Assembly: GCA_016185425.1 (NCBI GenBank)
Contig: JACPNQ010000024.1
Span: 62,001-126,000, forward strand
Direction: 5' to 3'
Length of the DNA: 64,000 nucleotides
From: Acidobacteriota bacterium
GTDB taxonomy: Bacteria > Acidobacteriota > Terriglobia > Bryobacterales > Bryobacteraceae
Below, one piece after another: positions 53,909-63,251 of this stretch. Position 1 is the first letter of the stretch. The number at the start of each line of letters is the position of its first letter. Under the pieces are notes generated by a model. It saw nothing but the letters and a program-made list of their open reading frames with translations. It was not told where the DNA came from and searched no databases. The position numbers and the translations under genes were made by a program.

Positions 53909-54949
53909 TTAGAGCACGTACTGCTCGCCTCCGCCTCCGCCCTTCATGTTGATGACGCCTTCGGTTTCAAGCTGGCGGACCACGCTGATGATCTGCTGCT
54001 GCGCACCCTCAACGTCCTTGATCTTCACTGGACCCATCGTGTCCATCTCTTCGCGCAGCATCTCCGAACCGCGGGTGGACATGTTGCTCATGAAATGGTT
54101 CCGCAGGTTTTCGCTTGTGCCCTTCAGCGCCAGTGTCAGCATCTTGCGGTCGACTCGAGACAGAATCTCCTTGATTGCGCCGCTGTCGACGGTCAGCAGA
54201 TCTTCGAAGACGAACATCAGATGGCGCACGGTCTCGACGAGATTCGGATCCTGCACTTCGATGTTGTCGAGGATCTCCTTGCTCGATCCGGTGTCGAGCC
54301 GGTTAAACATTTCAGCCACGGCGCGGATGCCGCCGTACGACTCACGGTTCAACTCTCCCAGGGCCTTCAACTTCTGGCCGATAATCGTCGCGATGCGCGC
54401 GATGATATCGGGCGAAATCTGATCCAAATTCGCCATGCGAAGGGCGACATCGGCACGCATTTCGGCGGGAAGGGAGGAAAGCAGCGCCGCGGCCTGCGAT
54501 GACTTCAAATGCGAGAGGATTAGCGCGATCGTTTGCGGATGCTCGCTGTGGATGAATTTGGCTAGCTGCTGCGGGTCGGCCTTCTGCAGGGCGTCAAAGT
54601 TCGCCGCGTCGGTGCCGATTGTTTTCATAAGCCGGTCGAGCAGGCTGCGGGCCTGTTCGGGACCGAATGCGTTGACAAGCATCTTGCGCGCGTACTCTAC
54701 GCCGCCTTTGAGAACGTAGTCGTGGGCGACCGACATCTGGTAGAACTCTTCCAGAATGCGTTCGCCGGTTTCGGTCGGTACATTTTGCAATCGGGCTACT
54801 TCGCGGCCGATTTGATGCACTTCGTCCTCGGAGAAGTGTTTCAAGACGTTGGAGCTGGCCTCCTCGCCGATCGTCACCAGGAGGATCGCGGTTTTCTTGA
54901 TGCCGCTGAGGACCTCTTCCTGGTCGATGTCGATATCGATAACGGGCAT
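53909..54949 (-). CDS. fliG: Flagellar motor switch protein FliG
   Basis: A 346-residue rotor protein that contacts the stator. The N-domain (GIKKTAILLVTIGEEASSNVLKHFSEDEVHQIGREVARL) binds FliF, the middle domain has HSEHPQTIALILSHL, and the C-domain has the charged torque helix region LVETVRHLMFVFEDLLTVDSGAIKEILSRVDRKML. The C-terminus is Gly-rich. The length is normal. Seven-base gap to fliF. Confidence 0.95.
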   Translation of the reverse strand: MPVIDIDIDQEEVLSGIKKTAILLVTIGEEASSNVLKHFSEDEVHQIGREVARLQNVPTETGERILEEFYQMSVAHDYVLKGGVEYARKMLVNAFGPEQARSLLDRLMKTIGTDAANFDALQKADPQQLAKFIHSEHPQTIALILSHLKSSQAAALLSSLPAEMRADVALRMANLDQISPDIIARIATIIGQKLKALGELNRESYGGIRAVAEMFNRLDTGSSKEILDNIEVQDPNLVETVRHLMFVFEDLLTVDSGAIKEILSRVDRKMLTLALKGTSENLRNHFMSNMSTRGSEMLREEMDTMGPVKIKDVEGAQQQIISVVRQLETEGVINMKGGGGGEQYVL

Positions 54950-54955
54950 AACCTT

Positions 54956-56752
54956 CTAGCCGGCTCCTTCCACCCAACCGCGGATCAGGTTCGCGACCGC
55001 TTCCGGATCCTTCTTCGCCATTTCGACAACGTGCCGCGTCAATACTTCGGCCCGGCGGACGCCCGCCTTCGGATTATCCAACTGCCGCATCATGTCACGA
55101 GTCAGTCTTTCCCGCTGCTCATCGCGTTCGCGCAATTGTTCATCCAAAGGCTTGTGCACAACCTCCGATCCCTGACCGCCGGCAGCCAACTGGCCTGCTG
55201 TCTCGGCGCCATCGATGGATGGGGAGAGGGTCACATCGACGTGCTGCCCCCGCGACCTGTCCTGTGGCAGCCGGCTCCGCATACCGGTCATGGCCCGCCC
55301 AACACCTCGTCCCATGGCCCGGAGGAGCCGCAACACCAGGAACAGCAACCCGCATACCAGGGCGACGACAACGCCCGGCACCCAGCTTTGTTCAACGAAC
55401 CAATTCAGGTGGCCCTCGAGCGGAATGCGCAGCCAATCGGGAACCGTCGCAGGAAGTTGCAGGCGCGAACGAACCGGTGCGGGTCTGGCATCGGTGACTG
55501 GCGGGAAGGGGGTGCGTGTTGCATCGAACGGCAAGGCCTCGACGATCAACTGATCGCCGCGCTCCTGCTGGAAGCCAACAGCCGCGGCAACGATATCTTT
55601 AATGGCGCGCAGCCGCTCCGGCGGCGGCGGTTCAATCGTGCGCTTGCCATTTTCCATTTTCACGGTGTAGTCGAGCAGAACCGAGACGGATAGCCGCTTC
55701 ACCTGTCCCTGCGGGAACTTAATGTGGCGGATCACCCGGCTGGTCTGAAACGTCGTGTTTTCCGACCGGCGGTACAGCGGTCCGCCGGCTGCGCCAACCG
55801 GACGCGAGGCCGGCCGCGGCAAATTGGAGGCCGTTCCCGGTACTCCGTTTGCCGAAGCTGGCGTCGATCCGTCTTCGGATCGCTGCGAATTCACCATCAC
55901 CGACTTGGAAGGGTCAAAAGTCTCTTCGCTCTGATCGCCGCTCGCCGCATCGCATTCAAGAGAGATCGCCGACCGGAATCCTTCCGGCCCCAGCAGCGGT
56001 TCGAGTGTGGCTCGAATCTTTTCGCGCAAGCCCTGTTCCATTCGCTCGCGATATTCGATTAGCGGTTTTGAAGGTTCGTCCTCCGGCTCGCCCTCCTTGC
56101 GCGCCTTATTCAACAGGTTCCCGCGCATGTCCAGCACGGAGACGTTATCCGGCGGGAGACCATCGACGGCGCTCGACGCCAGATGCGTGATCGCCTGGAT
56201 GTTCTGTTTTGACAGGTTGGCGCCAGGCTTCAGCTTCAACAGCACACTGGCTTTCGCCGGCTGGCGGTTTTCAAGGAATAGGCTCTGCCGCGGGAAAGTG
56301 ACATGAACACGCGCCGACTCCACCTCCTGCAGGGACATGACCGACCGCTCCAGTTCCCCCTCGACGGCGCGGTGGTAGTTCACCTGTTCGGCGAATTCGC
56401 TCGTGCCGAAATTGGCTTTGTCGAATAGCTCAAATCCAATCCGGCCCGATTTCGGTAGGCCCGCGGATGCCATTTGTATGCGCAACTCATCGACCCGTTC
56501 GGCGGGAACTTTAATTGTCTTTCCCCCGTTTTCGAGACGTACTTCGGTGCCTGACTCCTTCAACCGGGCGAGCACCATGCCGGCGTCCTCGCCGGAAAGA
56601 TCCTGGAATAGGGGCTTAAAGCTGCGCTCGGTCTGCCAATATCGAAGTCCAAAGATCAGTCCGGAGATGAGCACAGCCGCCATGCCCACACCAATCCGCT
56701 GGCGCACCGGCAGCCGCAGAAACATCTCCCGAAGTTGTAGCAAGTAGGCCAT
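54956..56752 (-). CDS. fliF: Flagellar M-ring protein FliF
   Basis: A 598-residue inner-membrane ring protein. Two membrane helices bracket a periplasmic region: IGVGMAAVLISGLIFGLRYW near the N-terminus and WVPGVVVALVCGLLFLVLRLL near 480. The ring-building motifs are FQDLSGEDAGMVLARLKESG, IQMASAGLPKSG, FGTSEFAEQVNYHRAVEGELERSVMSLQEVESARVHVTFP. The cytoplasmic C-terminus (EMAKKDPEAVANLIRGWV) is the FliG-binding tail. Intact. Confidence 0.95.
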   Translation of the reverse strand: MAYLLQLREMFLRLPVRQRIGVGMAAVLISGLIFGLRYWQTERSFKPLFQDLSGEDAGMVLARLKESGTEVRLENGGKTIKVPAERVDELRIQMASAGLPKSGRIGFELFDKANFGTSEFAEQVNYHRAVEGELERSVMSLQEVESARVHVTFPRQSLFLENRQPAKASVLLKLKPGANLSKQNIQAITHLASSAVDGLPPDNVSVLDMRGNLLNKARKEGEPEDEPSKPLIEYRERMEQGLREKIRATLEPLLGPEGFRSAISLECDAASGDQSEETFDPSKSVMVNSQRSEDGSTPASANGVPGTASNLPRPASRPVGAAGGPLYRRSENTTFQTSRVIRHIKFPQGQVKRLSVSVLLDYTVKMENGKRTIEPPPPERLRAIKDIVAAAVGFQQERGDQLIVEALPFDATRTPFPPVTDARPAPVRSRLQLPATVPDWLRIPLEGHLNWFVEQSWVPGVVVALVCGLLFLVLRLLRAMGRGVGRAMTGMRSRLPQDRSRGQHVDVTLSPSIDGAETAGQLAAGGQGSEVVHKPLDEQLRERDEQRERLTRDMMRQLDNPKAGVRRAEVLTRHVVEMAKKDPEAVANLIRGWVEGAG

Positions 56753-56755
56753 CGA

Positions 56756-57061
56756 TTACATCTGCATCCGCATTACTTCCTGATAAGCCTGGACAACCTT
56801 GTTCCGGACTTGCAGGAAAGTCTCAAACGCGATTTCGGCGCGCTGTCCGGCGAGGATCACCTGGTGAATCTCCTCGGTCTCTCCATTCATGAATCGATTG
56901 GCTGCACCCTCGGCATGGACGCGGTACTGCTCCACCTGGCCGACCGCCTCCTGGAAAATATCTCCGAACGCCGCGCCTTTTTCCGGCGCCGCGCTGGGCT
57001 TCTTGATGCCGTCGATTGACGGTACCGGCGCAATGGCATTCATTCCGTGAATGGTGGCCAT
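56756..57061 (-). CDS. fliE: Flagellar hook-basal body complex protein FliE
   Basis: A 101-residue protein that joins the MS ring to the rod. The C-terminal FliE motif is clear: NGETEEIHQVILAGQRAEIAFETFLQVRNKVVQAYQEVMRMQM. The N-terminal half is Ala/Gly/Pro-rich, as expected. It sits between flgC and fliF with gaps of six and three bases. Confidence 0.93.
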   Translation of the reverse strand: MATIHGMNAIAPVPSIDGIKKPSAAPEKGAAFGDIFQEAVGQVEQYRVHAEGAANRFMNGETEEIHQVILAGQRAEIAFETFLQVRNKVVQAYQEVMRMQM

Positions 57062-57067
57062 ACCGGT

Positions 57068-57505
57068 CTACCTCAACAAATCCAGGGAACGCTGAATCAT
57101 GTCTTTCACGGCGCTCATGGCCGCGATATTCGATTGGTAGCTTCGCGTCGTATTCAGCAGGTCGACCATGTCTTCGGCCGGATTTATCCGAGGGAATGCG
57201 ACATAGCCGTTCGCGTCAGCGTCCGGATGGCCCGGGACATAGCGCCGCTCAGGTTCCCGTTGATCTTCGACAACTTCCGCAACGCGCACGCCTTGAACGC
57301 CACTCCCCAGTTCACTGCGGAACACGGACTGGAACGGCTGTTCCGCTTTGGCACTTTCGAAAACGACATCTTTTCGACGGTAAGGACCGCCCTGTGAAGT
57401 TCTTGTCGTTTCGGCGTTGGCGAGGTTCTCGGTGATCACTTCGGCACGCCGCCGCTGCGCCTCGAGTCCCGATGCGCTGACCGATAACAGGTGGAAGAGA
57501 CTCAT
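57068..57505 (-). CDS. flgC: Flagellar basal-body rod protein FlgC
   Basis: A 145-residue proximal rod subunit. N-terminal rod motif SASGLEAQRRRAEVITENLANAETTRT, middle GGPYRRKDVVF, and the C-terminal conserved helix GYVAFPRINPAEDMVDLLNTTRSYQSNIAAMSAVKDMIQRSLDLLR. Complete. Its start overlaps the flgB stop by one base. Confidence 0.95.
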   Translation of the reverse strand: MSLFHLLSVSASGLEAQRRRAEVITENLANAETTRTSQGGPYRRKDVVFESAKAEQPFQSVFRSELGSGVQGVRVAEVVEDQREPERRYVPGHPDADANGYVAFPRINPAEDMVDLLNTTRSYQSNIAAMSAVKDMIQRSLDLLR

Positions 57506-57840
57506 CAGCCGCGCCCTTCCTGCAGCGCCGAACGAACCGCGCGGAACTGCCCTTTCGCCATCATGCTAACTAGCTGAAAGCGCAGGGCGTTTTCAGACAG
57601 AAGCCGTGTTTCCCGTTCCAGGCTGACGTTGTTTCCGTCATTGCGGAATTCCAGGCCTTCCGGTTCCTGAACGGTTGCCTGCTCCCCTTTGGTCAGCGTC
57701 AGAAATTCCGTCTGAAAATCGATGTCCTTGGTGACGTAGCCGGGGGTCTCTGCGTTGGCGAGATTCGACGCCACCAGCTTCTGCCGGGTGCTCAGCAGGT
57801 TCAGGTAGTGCTCATGTGTTGCGGCGATACGGTCCAACAT
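57505..57840 (-). CDS. flgB: Flagellar basal-body rod protein FlgB
   Basis: A 111-residue proximal rod subunit. The rod motif is RQKLVASNLANAETPGYVTKDIDFQTEF and the C-terminus LSENALRFQLVSMMAKGQFRAVRSALQEG. First gene of the flagellar run flgB-flgC-fliE-fliF-fliG-fliH-fliI-fliJ. It starts about 30 bases after the unknown lipoprotein gene, so it may share that transcript. Confidence 0.93.
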   Translation of the reverse strand: MLDRIAATHEHYLNLLSTRQKLVASNLANAETPGYVTKDIDFQTEFLTLTKGEQATVQEPEGLEFRNDGNNVSLERETRLLSENALRFQLVSMMAKGQFRAVRSALQEGRG

Positions 57841-57870
57841 GCCTGTGTGTAAGCATGTCGAACGCCAAAG

Positions 57871-58866
57871 CTAAGGGTGTTCAGCGACCATCACGATCGT
57901 CGGACGCCGCCCAGTGCCGTAGCCCATCGAAAACCCCAAGGGCTTCGCGCGGCCGGGCTCCTCGAAGGCCGCTTTCATGTCCAATTGATACTGCGCCTGA
58001 AACGGCCGGTCCGGCCGGCTGTATTCGCCGTAGAGGCGCATCTTCCAATTCTGCTTTCGCAGCAGCTCATAGCGAACGCCTGTATCGTCCTGCACGATCC
58101 GGGTCGAGTTCGCCACGATATAGTCGCGCAACTTGACGAAGTTCGGCCAATGCAACAGGAACGAAGCACTCTTGATGAGGGTCTCGGGCTTGCCAAATTG
58201 ATCACAAAACGTCAAAAACGACGGTTTTTTGACCAATCCAAGGCCCAAATCGAGCCTAAAGTAGTACAGTTTGCGCAGTCTCTCCTCGCCGTCCCTTCGA
58301 AAGAAAACTTCGATACCGTCCGGTTTGGCCCCCGCCCTGGATTGCGCCTGCGCAAGATCCGCCAACTTCCCGCCGTCATCGATCTCCACGTTTCGCACGT
58401 TGACGATTGTATTGCCTGTGCGCGCGAGCAGCATGAGCAGTACCGGGAGCACGCCGTCCACTAACTGTCCGCGAAGCTGACGCGACATCTCGCCCGTGAC
58501 GAAGAAACTACGCTCGAACAGCGAAGCGCTCCCGCGCCGGATACCGTCCAACTGCGCTTCCAGGTTCTTCTCGTCATAAGCCGACGGTTCCAATATGGTG
58601 CCTGGACGTTCCAATCCGGCCAGCAAGTAGGTTGAACCGTTCGGATAAAAGCCTTGAACGTAAACTACATCCGGGCCGCTAAACGGGTAAAACACGAAAT
58701 TCGACTTTGCGCCCGCGCCGCCGAGTTCACCTGCCTGGAACTCGCGCACAGGCTTAACACGGCGCGCTTCGGCGCGCGTCCAGGCGGCGCTCATCTCAGC
58801 GGAGTACTCTCGCCAAGCCGGCGTCTTCTGGAGCGTTGCATAGGCACTCCCATCGCGCGACGGCAT
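57871..58866 (-). CDS. Unknown lipoprotein-like protein; 5' end disturbed
   Basis: The ATG-initiated frame gives 331 residues, but the same frame continues upstream (to about 59000) through FNDAARFLAG, a spacer and LVTLAGC, a lipobox preceded by a hydrophobic stretch (FLPFLILPLLL). The full protein would therefore be a lipoprotein of about 375 residues. No ATG, GTG or TTG exists in this frame between the upstream stop (59044-59046) and the lipobox. In the neighbouring frame an ATGATG overlaps the tag stop but hits TAG after 13 codons. The family, with YPFSGPDVVYVQGFYPNGSTYLLAGLE, is uncharacterised. Function unknown. Confidence 0.7.
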   Translation of the reverse strand: MPSRDGSAYATLQKTPAWREYSAEMSAAWTRAEARRVKPVREFQAGELGGAGAKSNFVFYPFSGPDVVYVQGFYPNGSTYLLAGLERPGTILEPSAYDEKNLEAQLDGIRRGSASLFERSFFVTGEMSRQLRGQLVDGVLPVLLMLLARTGNTIVNVRNVEIDDGGKLADLAQAQSRAGAKPDGIEVFFRRDGEERLRKLYYFRLDLGLGLVKKPSFLTFCDQFGKPETLIKSASFLLHWPNFVKLRDYIVANSTRIVQDDTGVRYELLRKQNWKMRLYGEYSRPDRPFQAQYQLDMKAAFEEPGRAKPLGFSMGYGTGRRPTIVMVAEHP

Positions 58867-59046
58867 TCCGGCTAGAAATCGAGCGGCGTCGTTGAAGCTC
58901 CGGTTCTCCGGTATCTGGGCTTTGACACCACTCGCCTCGGTCGAGCTTCGGGTACAACCGGCCAGAGTAACTAATAAAAGCGGAAGTATAAGAAAGGGTA
59001 AGAACGAACTACGCGCGGACGTACAAACCTCCCCAGCAAATACTCA

Positions 59047-59598
59047 TCATAACCTACTCCAAGCCGGCTTCTTTGCCTTAACTTTTTTGTAGACCGGACA
59101 GTTTTCGTGGTGAGCGCCGGGGAGATAGCCGGTGCTCAGGAGGAATTCCCCGACAATCTCGCCTCCGGTGAAACGGAAGGTGGATTTGAACAGTTTGACC
59201 CACCCGGCTTTGTCGCGCGGATGGTGCCGGTCGAGCCATGCGCGGAATGAACCGCCGGTTTCGCGAATCTCGCGGAGACGCCGGGCGTTCTCGATGGCGG
59301 CCTCCACTTTCAAGCGATTGCGAATGATCGACGCATCGCCGAGCAGCCGTTCTATGTCGGCACCGCCAAACATGGCGACCTTATCGATTGCGAATCCCCG
59401 GTAGGCCTTCTTGAAGCCCTCGCGCTTTCGGAGGATTGTCGCCCAGCTTAATCCCGCTTGATTGATTTCGAGGACTAACCGCTCGAAGAGACCCTCATCG
59501 GAATCGATCGGGAAACCGTACTCTTCGTCATGATATGGCCCATGCAGCGGATCGCCGATGGCGATTCGACAATAAGTACCGGCGGGGATCTCTTTCAT
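59047..59598 (-). CDS. tag: DNA-3-methyladenine glycosylase I
   Basis: A 183-residue base-excision repair enzyme that removes 3-methyladenine. Family parts: YCRIAIGDPLHGPYHDEEYGFP (zinc Cys and His, and the DP-x-H-DEE-G pattern), LFERLVLEINQAGLSWATILRKREGFKKAYRGF and the C-terminal zinc pair in HHENC. ATG 59598 is used because homology begins at MKEIPAGTYC and it follows the TonB receptor stop by four bases. Its stop overlaps an ATG (ATGA) that seems to belong to the lipoprotein gene. Confidence 0.92.
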   Translation of the reverse strand: MKEIPAGTYCRIAIGDPLHGPYHDEEYGFPIDSDEGLFERLVLEINQAGLSWATILRKREGFKKAYRGFAIDKVAMFGGADIERLLGDASIIRNRLKVEAAIENARRLREIRETGGSFRAWLDRHHPRDKAGWVKLFKSTFRFTGGEIVGEFLLSTGYLPGAHHENCPVYKKVKAKKPAWSRL

Positions 59599-59602
59599 GG
59601 CT

Positions 59603-62600
59603 TCAGAACGAGAACCGCGCACCCAACTGGATTTTGCGGGACGTGCTCAAAACCGTGTCGCGGATTCGGCCGAAAGTCGCCGAACTCAAGGTGGCCGTCG
59701 GGAATCCGAACGTCGGCGTATTCGTAAGGTTTGTCACGTCCGCGCGGATTTCCAGGTTGTATTTTTCAGCGAAGATGACGTTCTTGGCGACACTGGTGTC
59801 GAAGTTAACGAAGCGCGAGCTCTCGAAGAAGTTCCGCGACGTGTTGCCGATGGAGCCGGCCGCGGGAAATGAGAACTTGTTGCGCTGTGCCTGGTCGAAG
59901 TAAAAGACCAGGCCGGTGCCCGGATCGGTCAGCGCGGCGCCATCTTTGCGCGTGCAGCCGGTACAGTCGGCGAGAGAATTCACTACATTCGATGACGTGT
60001 TGTATCCGGAATAGACGCTGAAGGGACGGCCCGAGGTTAGAGTAAAGATCCCGGCCACCCGCCATCCGCCGATCGCGTAATTGATCGTCCGGCTCGCGCT
60101 CGAACCGAAACGCTGGCCGCGGCCGAAGGGAAGGTCGTAGCTGAATGTGGACTTAAAGGCGTGGGTACGGTCAAAGTCGCTGCGGGCATAGTTGAGCCGG
60201 CGATTGTTGATGTCGAACGGCGTGGACGACGCGCTCTGGGCAGCTCCAGTGTTGGCGACGGTGAAGGCAGGATCGAAGCTGCGCGTGTCGAGCGACTTAG
60301 AGAAGGTGTAGTTTGCATTGACAAAGAGATTTGTGGAGAAGCGGCGCTCCACAAGCAACTCCACGCCGTTGTACGTCGAGAAGTCATTGGAGTCGATCGT
60401 GTTCACCGTGCTGAATTGCGGGTAGGCCCAGAAGAAATTGGGGCCGGCGCCGGAAAGGTCCGTGACGGAGCGGCCGTTTTGCAGCCGTGCGGCGAAGTTC
60501 GCGGCGAGACCACCGGCGTTGTTGTTTGTCAGATCGCTGGGGAAAAGACGTTGGATCATTCGCGACGCGGATTCCCCGGGGTTAATGCGAGAGTCGGCCG
60601 AGAGTACACGATTCAAAAGAGCCGACTCTCGACCGGCCTTCACTTCGTTAAAGCCCTGCAAGAAGCCGTTCTTGTAGATATCGACCTGGTTCGCGTTGTA
60701 TGCGCCCATCAATCCGTAACCGCGGCGGCCGAAGTAGGAGACCTCAAGAACAGTCCTCTTCAAAATCTCGCGCTGGAAGGAAAACGACCACTGATTCGTG
60801 ACGGCGGAGCGGAAGTTCGGGTCGACGACGGTGATGGTGTTATTGCTGAAGGGGGCTGGCTGTGCAAGCGACGAAGGAGACTGCGCGGGAGGCGCGATCG
60901 GCTGCAGACCGGCCAACCGCCCGCCGGACTGCCCATAGGTCTGATCCGTTACGCCGATTGTTTCGCCGGGCAGGTTCGGAAAGATTGTGGAGGCGAACAG
61001 GAACGTCGGGATGCGGTCAAACGCGGTGCGGAAGTTCGAGCGGATGGAAGTCTTTCCGGTACCAAAGGGATCCCACGCGAAGCCCACGGACGGACCGAAG
61101 TTGTTCATGTCGTTGTCGTAGAGTTTGCCGTTAACCCACTTGGCGGTAGTCGTTCCGGCAGCTCCGGCAACAAGTGGGACATCGGGGCGGCGGATGCGGT
61201 TGTCGATGTTGCTTGCCGAGAGCTTCGCTTCCCAGCGCAGGCCGAGATCGATGGTCAGATTCTTCTTTACCCTCCAATTGTCCTGGACGTAGAGGTCGTA
61301 TTCGGGATAGTCGGTGACGAAGGCGAATCGTCCCGGAACAAATTTGTCGCCTTGCGCCACGAAGCCGGCCGAGCGCTGCCCGACGCGGCCCAACAAGAAA
61401 TTGATGTTCGATTGAAGAGCGGGGCGGTCATTTGCAGTGTTGATGTCGGCGGGAAGCCCAAACGCTACCGGATCGACCGGATTAACGGTGGTCGAGAAAT
61501 TCACCGAGGGATTGGCGTTCTGTCCGCCGACGCTGCCGCGGTCATCCACCTCGCGCTGGAGGCGGGCGTTGAGGCCAAACTTGAATGAGTGCGCTCCTTT
61601 GATCCACGAGAAATTGTCGACGAACTGCGCGGTGCGGACGGACCGGTTGTTGCCGAACGAGTAGTCGGTGAGCACTGTAACCGGAGCGCCGGTAAGCGAG
61701 TAGTTCGACAGCGAAGCCAGCGGCTGATCGAAGATAAAGCCAAACTTGTTGAAGCCGATGACGAATTCGTTCGTTATCGCAGGCGTCGGATTGGTGCGCC
61801 AGTTCACGGCTAGATTGCGCGGCGTGCGCTCCGTGTTGACAAGGCACGTCGAGTTCGGGAACAACGGCTGACCGCCGTTCACGCGGTCGCAGTTGCTGTC
61901 TTGCCTGCCGAAGCCGTACCGGAAGTAGATGGTGTTCTGATTGTCGAAGATATGATCGACCTTCATCACGATGTCGTTCTGCCGCTCAAACTGCCCCGCG
62001 GTGAAGTTGTAGCCGGCTGTGTTCAGGCCGTCGCCGAAGTCAAAACGGTTCGGCAGCGGAGTCTGCGCGATGATCGCGGCAATGGTCTTATCCTGTCCCG
62101 CGCGGAGCGGGTCGTTATTGAAGATGTTGTAGCTCTTCAGGACGCCCGGGTTCGTCGGATTGCCGGAAAAGTCGACGCTTGCACCGGCGACGCCCGCCGG
62201 CAGATTACGGCCGTTCGTCACAAAGCGAAAGTTGCCCTGCCGCATCTGCTCGGTGTAGACAGTGCGCGTGACAATGGCGGTTTCCAGCGCCTTTAAGCCC
62301 TGGCCGCTGGCAAAGAAGAACGTCTTGTTCCTGATGACCGGCCCGCCTAGCGTGCCCCCGAAGGTGTGCTGGACGAACTGCCGCTTGCCAACGTTGTTCA
62401 GATTGCTCTCCCACTCGTTGGCGTTGAAGCGAGGCGTGCGATAGAGCCAGAACCCGGAACCGTGCAATTCGTTGGTGCCCGATTTCGTGACCATCGCGAC
62501 CTGTCCACCCGAGTTGCGTCCGGAATCGGCCGTGAAGTTTCCGGTGAGCACGCGGAACTCGGCGAGCATGTCGGGATTCGGCCGCAGCGGCGTAAAGTTC

Positions 62601-63205
62601 GAGCCGCCCGCGGAAGTCTCGTTCACGTCGATGCCGTCGAGCGTGAAGTTCCACGACCTGTCGCGCGCGCCGTGAATGTGAATGCCGCCACCGGTGTTGG
62701 CGCCATTGACGACACCGGGTTGAATCTCCAAGAGCTGCAGCGGATTGCGCCCGCGCGTGCCGACAATCGGCAGATCTTTGATCGTCTTTTCGTCCAGCAA
62801 CTGTCCGTGATTGCCCGATGTGGCGGTTTGCACCACTTCCGCGGCGCCAGATACTTCGACCACTTCGGTGACAGTGCCCAACTGCAGGGTGACGTTGACC
62901 GTGGCCGGCTGGCCGATGGTCACGCGGTTGCCTTTCGCCGAGAACTTTTTGAAGCCGCTTGCCTCGACCGTAAGATCGTATGTACCAGGCTGAATGGATT
63001 CGAAGGCGTACGAGCCATTGACGGTGGTCTTCGTGCGGAAAGCCGCAGCGGTTCCTTCGTTGGTCAGTGTGACGTTGGCGTCAACGATGGCCGCGCCGCT
63101 TCCGTCGGTAACGACGCCGAGCAATCTGGATGTGGTCCCCTGCGAGAAGAGCGAAAAGGAAAAGAGAGACAGAGCGCATAATGTCCTAACGACCCTGAAG
63201 TTCAT
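59603..63205 (-). CDS. Oar-like TonB-dependent outer-membrane protein
   Basis: A 1200-residue outer-membrane protein. The signal peptide (TLCALSLFSFSLFSQG) is followed by a carboxypeptidase-regulatory-like domain (about 25-105: GVVTDGSGAAIVDANVTLTNEGT). A TonB plug comes next (KTIKDLPIVGTRGRNPLQLLEIQPGVV), then a long barrel that ends with GARFSF, a terminal aromatic residue as barrels need. This architecture is very common in Acidobacteriota; substrates are unknown. It is the first gene of a minus-strand run that includes tag and perhaps the lipoprotein and flagellar genes. Confidence 0.9.
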   Translation of the reverse strand: MNFRVVRTLCALSLFSFSLFSQGTTSRLLGVVTDGSGAAIVDANVTLTNEGTAAAFRTKTTVNGSYAFESIQPGTYDLTVEASGFKKFSAKGNRVTIGQPATVNVTLQLGTVTEVVEVSGAAEVVQTATSGNHGQLLDEKTIKDLPIVGTRGRNPLQLLEIQPGVVNGANTGGGIHIHGARDRSWNFTLDGIDVNETSAGGSNFTPLRPNPDMLAEFRVLTGNFTADSGRNSGGQVAMVTKSGTNELHGSGFWLYRTPRFNANEWESNLNNVGKRQFVQHTFGGTLGGPVIRNKTFFFASGQGLKALETAIVTRTVYTEQMRQGNFRFVTNGRNLPAGVAGASVDFSGNPTNPGVLKSYNIFNNDPLRAGQDKTIAAIIAQTPLPNRFDFGDGLNTAGYNFTAGQFERQNDIVMKVDHIFDNQNTIYFRYGFGRQDSNCDRVNGGQPLFPNSTCLVNTERTPRNLAVNWRTNPTPAITNEFVIGFNKFGFIFDQPLASLSNYSLTGAPVTVLTDYSFGNNRSVRTAQFVDNFSWIKGAHSFKFGLNARLQREVDDRGSVGGQNANPSVNFSTTVNPVDPVAFGLPADINTANDRPALQSNINFLLGRVGQRSAGFVAQGDKFVPGRFAFVTDYPEYDLYVQDNWRVKKNLTIDLGLRWEAKLSASNIDNRIRRPDVPLVAGAAGTTTAKWVNGKLYDNDMNNFGPSVGFAWDPFGTGKTSIRSNFRTAFDRIPTFLFASTIFPNLPGETIGVTDQTYGQSGGRLAGLQPIAPPAQSPSSLAQPAPFSNNTITVVDPNFRSAVTNQWSFSFQREILKRTVLEVSYFGRRGYGLMGAYNANQVDIYKNGFLQGFNEVKAGRESALLNRVLSADSRINPGESASRMIQRLFPSDLTNNNAGGLAANFAARLQNGRSVTDLSGAGPNFFWAYPQFSTVNTIDSNDFSTYNGVELLVERRFSTNLFVNANYTFSKSLDTRSFDPAFTVANTGAAQSASSTPFDINNRRLNYARSDFDRTHAFKSTFSYDLPFGRGQRFGSSASRTINYAIGGWRVAGIFTLTSGRPFSVYSGYNTSSNVVNSLADCTGCTRKDGAALTDPGTGLVFYFDQAQRNKFSFPAAGSIGNTSRNFFESSRFVNFDTSVAKNVIFAEKYNLEIRADVTNLTNTPTFGFPTATLSSATFGRIRDTVLSTSRKIQLGARFSF

Positions 63206-63251
63206 TCCTCCATTGTAACTTCGTCTTACGGGCGGATTACCATGAATTGCA

